Of a stretch of DNA of 64,000 nucleotides, positions 59,126 to 64,000 are shown in pieces; within the stretch, counting starts at the first letter, position 1; each line of letters begins with the position of its first letter. Where the stretch lies: positions 65,856-129,855 of the forward strand of contig JAFXSG010000048.1 of NCBI GenBank assembly GCA_017525875.1, written 5' to 3'. Origin of the DNA: Clostridia bacterium. Lineage in GTDB: Bacteria; Bacillota; Clostridia; Christensenellales; CAG-138. The notes below the pieces were generated by a model. That model was not told the DNA's origin. It did no database searches and saw only the letters and a program-made list of their open reading frames with translations. The translations under genes and the position numbers were made by a program.

Positions 59126-60322
59126 ATGAAGCATTGTACCGTTATTGATATAGGGTCGAGCAAGATCTCCTGCATCTCCGCGGGAACCTCCGCCGACGGC
59201 GCCCTCGTGATCCACGGGGCGGAGCAGCGGCCCTACCCCGGCTACAGGCTCGGGCGGCTTCCCGCCGTCGGGCCCCTCAGCGAAGCGCTGTATAATGCCC
59301 TTTCCGATCTTCAGGAGGATACCGGGCTGCGCATAAAGAACGTTACCGTCGGCGTGCCTGCGCCGTTCGTGAAGACCGCCGTTACGACGGACGAGGTGCG
59401 CATCGCACAGCGCCCCGGCCGCATCACGGAGGCGGATATCGCGCTCCTCATCGCCCGCGGCTCCGATCCGGAGTTCCCGGAGGATTGGGAGCTCATGCAC
59501 AGCACGCCCTTCGACTACACGGTCGACGGCACGACTTGCGACGGTTCTCCCGTCGGTCTCCCGGCGGACAGGCTTTCCGCCAGCTTCTGTCACGCGTTTT
59601 TGGACAGGGATCTCGGCGATCTGATCTCCGGCGCGCTCGATTCCATGGGCGTTTCGGTCGGGTCGTTCGTTTCCACCGGCATGGCCTGCGCCTCGTTCAC
59701 CATCCCCTTTGCGGAGCGGATGAAGGGCGCCGTGCTGATCGACTGCGGCGGCACCCACTGCGACGTTTCCGCCATCCGCGGCAACGCGCTCATCAGGACG
59801 GAGTGCGTCGGCATCGGCGGCAGCCACTTCACAAACGACGTTGCGCTCGCGCTGCGCCTCCCCCTCTCCGTTGCGGAGGATCTCAAACGGCGCTACGTTT
59901 TCGGTCTGGACTACGGCGAAAGCTCCCAGCTCGTACGCATCCCGAACGAGGGTATTTTCGAGATCGGCAATTCGACGCTTCAGATGATCATCGAGGCGCG
60001 TGCCGAGGAGCTTGCGGGCGAGCTCTGCTCCTGCCTTGATTCCGTGGAGGCCGAGCTGCCCTCGCGCGGGCCGGTGTACCTGGTCGGCGGCGGCATCGCG
60101 CCGATGCGCGGCGGCGCGGAGTTCCTCTCCGCGAAGACCGGCCGCGAGATCCGCGTGAACGTTCCGAAGACCAGCCGCATGGGCAGCGCTTCGAGCGCTC
60201 CCGCCCTCTCCCTCGCCCAGTTCATGCTCTACGGCGGCGCGCAGACGGGCGTCCGCCAGGCGTCGGGCGGAAGGGTGTTCGGCAATATAAAAGAGTTCTT
60301 TACCGCGGGCAATAAGCGATAA
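59126..60322 (+). CDS. ftsA: FtsA-like division actin
   Basis: The 398-residue protein has the FtsA/actin motifs [11 protein letters not shown] (phosphate 1), the SHS2 1C-domain-like stretch ([17 protein letters not shown]...), [17 protein letters not shown] (phosphate 2), [14 protein letters not shown] (adenosine), and a C-terminal amphipathic helix ([12 protein letters not shown]) for membrane binding. It tethers FtsZ to the membrane. It is somewhat divergent from canonical FtsA, but position and the helix support it. It precedes ftsZ by 47 bases. Confidence 0.9.
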   Translation: MKHCTVIDIGSSKISCISAGTSADGALVIHGAEQRPYPGYRLGRLPAVGPLSEALYNALSDLQEDTGLRIKNVTVGVPAPFVKTAVTTDEVRIAQRPGRITEADIALLIARGSDPEFPEDWELMHSTPFDYTVDGTTCDGSPVGLPADRLSASFCHAFLDRDLGDLISGALDSMGVSVGSFVSTGMACASFTIPFAERMKGAVLIDCGGTHCDVSAIRGNALIRTECVGIGGSHFTNDVALALRLPLSVAEDLKRRYVFGLDYGESSQLVRIPNEGIFEIGNSTLQMIIEARAEELAGELCSCLDSVEAELPSRGPVYLVGGGIAPMRGGAEFLSAKTGREIRVNVPKTSRMGSASSAPALSLAQFMLYGGAQTGVRQASGGRVFGNIKEFFTAGNKR

Positions 60323-60369
60323 GCCCGCTCCACACTGTAAACGAATGCTTAAGGAGGTTTCTTAACAAT

Positions 60370-61731
60370 ATGGCATTTAGTGTTGAATTTGATAACGAGC
60401 GCGGCAACGTTGCCCAGCTCAAGGTCGTTGGCGTCGGCGGCGCCGGCGGCAACGCCGTCAACCGCATGGTTGAATTCGGTCTCTCCGGTGTGGAGTTCAT
60501 CTCCATCAATACGGACAAGCAGGCGCTCTCGGCCTCCAAGGCAGACGTTACCGTTCAGATCGGTGAAAAGGCTACCAAGGGCCTCGGCGCAGGTTCCAAC
60601 CCCGAGGTCGGCAAGCAGGCCGCCGAGGAGAGCGTTAAGGATATCGAAGAAGTCCTGCACGGCGCGGATCTCGTTTTCGTGACCGCCGGCATGGGCGGCG
60701 GCACCGGCACCGGCGCTGCTCCGATCATCGCGAAGGCCGCCAAGGAGCAGGGCATCCTGACCGTCGGCGTCGTTACCAAGCCCTTCAATTTCGAGGGCAA
60801 GCCCCGCATGCGCAATGCCATCGCCGGCATCCGCCAGCTGCGCGAGGTCGTGGACACGCTGATCGTGATCCCGAACCAGAGGCTGCTTTCCATCGTCGGC
60901 AAGGCGCCCGTTGACGAAGCGCTCCGCACCGCGGACGACGTGCTCCGCCAGGGCGTTCAGGGTATTTCCGACATCATCACCCACCCCACCATGATCAATT
61001 CCGACTTTGCGGACGTGCGCACCATCATCGCCGAAAAGGGCATGGCGCACATGGGCATCGGCACCGCCGAGGGCGACAACCGCTGCCTCGAAGCCGCGAA
61101 GCAGGCGGTCGCGAGCCCGCTGCTCGAGACCACGATCGACGGTGCGAAGGGCGTTCTGATCAACATCATCGGCGATAACACGCTGAGCATGGCCGAGATC
61201 GACGAAGCCGTCAGCCTCGTTTCCGACGCAGCCGATCCCGACGCACGCATCATCTTCTCCATGGGTATGGACGACAGCATGCAGGATTCCGTCCGCGTGA
61301 CCGTCATCGCCACCGGCTTCGACTGGCCCGATGAGTTCAATCACGACCCGAACGAGCGCCCCGTCGAGCGCCCGACCCGCAACATCGGCGGCCGCGGCTT
61401 TGAAAACCGCGGTGAGAGGCCCGAGCCCCGCCCCGAGATGAGGCCCGACTCCCGCAGCGACTACCGCCCGACCGCGCGCGGCAATGAAGAGCAGCGTTCC
61501 TCCGGCATCACCCGCCAGGAGAACCCCGCCCGCAGCAGGGGCATGCGCAGCGATTTCGAGCCCTACGGCGAGCCTCAGCGCCCCGCAAGGCCGGAGTACT
61601 CCTCCCCGATCGGCGAGAACGACATCCCGCCCGTACCGCGCCGCACCGTGAACGAGAGGCCCGAGACCGACAGCCAGGACCGCAGCGGTCTTGACGTCCC
61701 CGCTTTCCTTCGCAGGAATAAGAAAAACTGA
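60370..61731 (+). CDS. ftsZ: Cell-division GTPase FtsZ
   Basis: The 453-residue tubulin homologue has [11 protein letters not shown], the tubulin signature GGGTGTG at 109-115, the T7 NADF-like region, an Arg/Pro/Glu-rich linker (about 325-435) and the C-terminal peptide DVPAFLRR that binds FtsA. AAGGAGG lies 12 bases before the ATG. The linker is long and rich in RP and RPE, with NERP and RPE motifs. A strong terminator follows. Confidence 0.98.
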   Translation: MAFSVEFDNERGNVAQLKVVGVGGAGGNAVNRMVEFGLSGVEFISINTDKQALSASKADVTVQIGEKATKGLGAGSNPEVGKQAAEESVKDIEEVLHGADLVFVTAGMGGGTGTGAAPIIAKAAKEQGILTVGVVTKPFNFEGKPRMRNAIAGIRQLREVVDTLIVIPNQRLLSIVGKAPVDEALRTADDVLRQGVQGISDIITHPTMINSDFADVRTIIAEKGMAHMGIGTAEGDNRCLEAAKQAVASPLLETTIDGAKGVLINIIGDNTLSMAEIDEAVSLVSDAADPDARIIFSMGMDDSMQDSVRVTVIATGFDWPDEFNHDPNERPVERPTRNIGGRGFENRGERPEPRPEMRPDSRSDYRPTARGNEEQRSSGITRQENPARSRGMRSDFEPYGEPQRPARPEYSSPIGENDIPPVPRRTVNERPETDSQDRSGLDVPAFLRRNKKN

Positions 61732-61743
61732 CAAATGACCCGA

Positions 61744-61770
61744 GGGGGAGCGTGTGCTCCCCCGTTTTTT
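61744..61770 (+). terminator. Terminator after ftsZ
   Basis: GGGGGAGC (61744-61751) pairs with GCTCCCCC (61756-61763), followed by G and TTTTTT. Confidence 0.93.
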
Positions 61771-61790
61771 ATAAGCAAACGGAGACAGAT

Positions 61791-62492
61791 ATGCCGTATT
61801 TCATTCACGACGGGCATAAACTGCATTACGAGTTCTGCGGGCAGGACGACCCGGAGTACGTGCCGATCCTTCTGCTGCACGGCAACGGCGAGAACATGAA
61901 CATCTTCTCGAGCACCGTCCGGCCGCTGCTCTCATCGAACTGCTTCTATCTGCTGGACAGCCGCCTGCACGGCGGTTCCGAGCCGCTCGAAGGCGCCCTC
62001 ACCGAACTGCATTATGAGGACATGGCGGAGGACGCGATCGCGCTCATGGAGCAGCTGCGCATACGCGAATACGACGTCGTCGGTTTTTCGGACGGCGGCA
62101 TCATCGCGCTCATTATGGCGATGCGCTCAAAGGCCGTCCGCAAGGTCATCACGATCGGCGCGAACACCTCTCCGGACGGGCTGACCTTTTTTGCGAAGCT
62201 CATGATGAAGCGGGAGCGGCGCGCGGCGGAAAAGCGCGGCGATACGCTCGCGGCCGAGCGGCAGCGCCTGATGCTCGAGGAGCCTGATATCACCCTGAAC
62301 GACCTTGCGAAGATCATAGCGGAGGTCACGGTCGTGCTCGGCGAAAAGGATCCGTTCATAAAGCGCAGGCATTCGGAGCAGATAGCCTTCGCCATCCCCC
62401 ACGGCTCGCATACGCTCGTCCCCGGCGCGGGGCACGGCATCCCCGAAACGCACCCCGAGGAGCTTGCGGAGATCATCGGGAACGTGCTGTAA
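61791..62492 (+). CDS. Alpha/beta hydrolase
   Basis: The 233-residue enzyme has the hydrolase fold: LLLHGNGENMNIF (oxyanion), nucleophile elbow GFSDGG with Ser at about 98, an acid in GEKDPF and the catalytic His in GAGHGIPE near the end. Length and motifs match small lipase/esterase-like or haloperoxidase-like hydrolases; the substrate is unknown. It is monocistronic after the ftsZ terminator, ATG 61791. Confidence 0.9.
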   Translation: MPYFIHDGHKLHYEFCGQDDPEYVPILLLHGNGENMNIFSSTVRPLLSSNCFYLLDSRLHGGSEPLEGALTELHYEDMAEDAIALMEQLRIREYDVVGFSDGGIIALIMAMRSKAVRKVITIGANTSPDGLTFFAKLMMKRERRAAEKRGDTLAAERQRLMLEEPDITLNDLAKIIAEVTVVLGEKDPFIKRRHSEQIAFAIPHGSHTLVPGAGHGIPETHPEELAEIIGNVL

Positions 62493-62520
62493 AACCGGAA
62501 TATATATTTTTATCCTTCGA

Positions 62521-62798
62521 TTTTGCTTCAACCGATGCTGTCCTCTCTGCGTTATATAGTCAGAAGAGGAGCAACGAGGGGTTCCGATTCATGTATTTCC
62601 TTCCTGTTTACTAAGGCGAAAAGACCGCGAAACGCGGCCTTTCGTCGTTTTGGGGAATTTTCGGTTTTCTTCAACCGCCCGGGCCGTCCCTGCGTTATAT
62701 AGTCAGAAGAGGAGCGACGAGGGGTTCCGATTCATGTATTTCCTTCCTGTTTACTAAAGACGAAAAGACCGCCGAAAGGCGGTCTTCGTCGTTTTGGG
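62521..62798. repeat. Tandem 143-base duplication with terminators and tiny ORFs
   Basis: Two copies (about 62521-62660 and 62665-62798), 143 bases apart, share GCGTTATATAGTCAGAAGAG and GGGGTTCCGATTCATG. Each ends in a hairpin with GAAA-type loop and T4 (CCGCG/CGCGG in copy 1, CCGCC/GGCGG in copy 2, so the stem covaries). On the minus strand each holds a 10-codon frame MNRNPS[LS]LLF (62560-62592 and 62703-62735) after AGGAAGGA. On the plus strand each holds MYFLPVY (62591-62614 and 62734-62757). No larger gene is seen from 62493 to 62801. Confidence 0.6.
62759..62795 (-). terminator. Terminator of the membrane-protein gene
   Basis: The copy-2 hairpin GACGAAAAGACCGCC/GGCGGTCTTCGTC lies 7 bases after the stop of the minus-strand gene, with TTTTCGTC in that direction and GTTTT in the other, so it can act both ways. 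Confidence 0.7.
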
Positions 62799-62801
62799 CT
62801 T

Positions 62802-63776
62802 TTATTCGGCGGGGCTTTCCCTTTTGTTGAGCGCTGCGAAGATCAGCGCGGTCAGGAGGCCTGCGGCGAGGATGATCGCGATATCCGCTGGGGCGAGCAC
62901 GATCGCGGGAAGCGGCTCGAAGAACCACCCGGAGCCGAGCAGGTAGAGATTGGTTCCGTTGAGGAGCAGCAGCTCGCCGATATACATCAGCAGCACCGTG
63001 AGGCTCGCGAGGATCGCGGGCAGCCAAATAGAGAGGAAGCGGGGCTTGCCGAGCGTGAGCGCGCCGGAAAAAGCGCCGACGACGAGGCCGAGCAGCAGGA
63101 AGAACACCGCCATCAGCACGGCGGAGACGGTCGGCACGGCCAGCTCGCCCCCGCGATAGAACGCGGTGAAGCAGGCCCAGATGCACATCCCGAGGAATAC
63201 GGCGGTCGCGATCGACTCGATCGTGAGCGCCTTCCGCCGCGTTTTCGACTTATCGCCGGTCAGAATCATGCGGCCGAAGCCGTAGATACAGCCGAGCATC
63301 GAAACCAGCAGCACGAGCGCGATCAGGTAAAAATGCAGCTTGAACGAGGGCTTGTAACCGCCGAGCAGCACGTCGACCGCCTCCCATGTGCGGCTCTCGT
63401 AGAGCTGCGGCTGCATGATGCAGAGCGAGAGCTGCCAGCTTTCGAGCGGGACCGCCGTGGTCGTCTGAACGAGGATCTTCGATTCCATTATCCGCTCGAA
63501 GATGAAGAACACTGCTGCGGAGAGCGCCGCGCCTGCGGGCAGGCCGAGCCTTCCGAGGAAGCGCTGCGCGGGCGGCATCACGAGCACGCCGATGATCAGC
63601 GCGATAGCAAGCGGCGTGTACGGGATCACGTACTTCGGGTACTGTTCAAACGGGACGTATCCGAGCGTGTGCATAAGGCTCGTCACGCGCACGCCCATCA
63701 TGAACGGATACAAGCTGAGCGCCGCGCAGCCGGCGAGCGCCAGCAACCAGTAGCGGAAATAGGGTTTCGTTTTCAT
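62802..63776 (-). CDS. Polytopic membrane protein, unknown
   Basis: The 324-residue protein starts MKTKPYFRYW and has about eight membrane helices with short loops. No catalytic motif is visible. A longer loop after helix 4 contains RMILTGDKSKTRRKA, a basic cytoplasmic segment. GGAGGCATTGACT precedes ATG 63776; the frame open further upstream to 63878 starts inside the neighbouring gene. It follows the partial gene at 63796 by 20 bases, so the two are likely one operon. The family is not recognised. Confidence 0.7.
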   Translation of the reverse strand: MKTKPYFRYWLLALAGCAALSLYPFMMGVRVTSLMHTLGYVPFEQYPKYVIPYTPLAIALIIGVLVMPPAQRFLGRLGLPAGAALSAAVFFIFERIMESKILVQTTTAVPLESWQLSLCIMQPQLYESRTWEAVDVLLGGYKPSFKLHFYLIALVLLVSMLGCIYGFGRMILTGDKSKTRRKALTIESIATAVFLGMCIWACFTAFYRGGELAVPTVSAVLMAVFFLLLGLVVGAFSGALTLGKPRFLSIWLPAILASLTVLLMYIGELLLLNGTNLYLLGSGWFFEPLPAIVLAPADIAIILAAGLLTALIFAALNKRESPAE

Positions 63777-63795
63777 AGTCAATGCCTCCATTTTG

Positions 63796-64000
63796 TCAGT
63801 CATTGTCATAAAAATCGCAGTAAGCGGTATGGAAGGGGATGTAATCGCCGAACTGCGAGCTGAACATGCCCCACTCAAGCTCCTCCCACGTCACGTTCTC
63901 GTCGTTCACGAGCTCATAGCGGTCGTACGCGTCAAACGCCGCTCCCTGCCGCAGCTTTCCCTCGTAGTGCTTCAGGAAAAGATACCTCCCGCTGCTGTCC
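63796..64000 (-). CDS. C-terminus of an unknown protein (partial, 5' end outside window)
   Basis: An open frame enters from the right edge and ends at TGA (63796-63798). The visible 68 residues read DSSGRYLFLKHY, then EGKLRQGAAFDAYDRYELVN, WEELEWGMFSSQFGDY and the end FYDND. It is acidic and aromatic, probably soluble, with no family recognised. It is directly upstream of the membrane gene and probably cotranscribed with it. Confidence 0.6.
   Translation of the reverse strand, partial: DSSGRYLFLKHYEGKLRQGAAFDAYDRYELVNDENVTWEELEWGMFSSQFGDYIPFHTAYCDFYDND

Noticed and set aside
60349..61734. A 461-codon open frame antisense to ftsZ, and similar long frames antisense to murD, pknB-prpC and the transpeptidase
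   Set aside because: They mirror highly conserved genes on the other strand and have no recognisable product; GC-rich genes commonly produce them.

Overview
The window looks like chromosome of a low-abundance-type gut Clostridia (Bacillota). The evidence is the SpoVD/PBP2B-type transpeptidase with PASTA domains, a PrkC-type PASTA kinase with its PP2C phosphatase, the def-fmt-rsmB-rlmN-prpC-pknB-rsgA-rpe order, MurE with the DNPR signature of meso-diaminopimelate enzymes, and Shine-Dalgarno sequences of the AGGAGG type. There is no 16S gene, so a genus cannot be given. The core genes are GC-rich; several accessory genes (2.7-4.1, 13.1-16.6 and 17.0-18.4 kb) are visibly AT-rich and probably imported.

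Layout. 1-1730: two Pro/Thr-linker lipoproteins on the minus strand, the first cut by the window edge. 1943-4951: two inverted TnpV copies bracketing an AT-rich two-gene unit with a ClpP-fold serine protease-like protein. 5142-11288: a two-component system, a Pro/Thr-tailed membrane protein and two polytopic GT-C/PIG-V-like glycosyltransferases. 11517-16628: an AlbA_2/HATPase (Schlafen-like) regulator and a 1173-residue protein with a nuclease-like N-terminus. 16695-24648: an integrated mobilizable element or remnant: inverted oriT-like relic, toxin-antitoxin-SecB chaperone (TAC) operon, ImmA protease and XRE repressor, a face-to-face promoter switch studded with TTGAAC boxes, oriT-like hairpins, MobC, VirE, ParB-like, TnpW-like and a large serine recombinase. 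I see no relaxase. 24710-25455: seven tRNA genes on the minus strand with a clear promoter and terminator. 25578-34487: obg-nth, Met-rich hypothetical proteins, flotillin, lipoproteins and a PstS-like protein. 34519-45165: gyrA/parC-like gene and the translation/cell-wall-signalling operon. 45743-47475: divergent MreB and Maf. 47741-61731: division and cell wall (dcw) cluster mraZ-rsmH-ftsL-pbp-murE-mraY-murD-ftsW-ftsQ, then ftsA-ftsZ; murF, murG, murC and murB are not in it. 61791-64000: hydrolase, a tandemly duplicated small hairpin locus, and membrane/unknown genes.

At least six copies of a GC-rich miniature inverted-repeat element with GTAGGGGCGG ends lie between genes, together with a second family containing CACCTCATC and CCCCTCAAGGGG. 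The most unusual items are the TAC module inside a Clostridial element, the promoter switch, the relaxase-less oriT/MobC element, the protease two-gene unit between inverted TnpV genes, the 1173-residue candidate defence protein, a multi-branched RNA-like element between mraY and murD, and the duplicated 143-base hairpin/sORF unit near 62.6 kb. All domain assignments are by reading the protein sequences; no database search was run.
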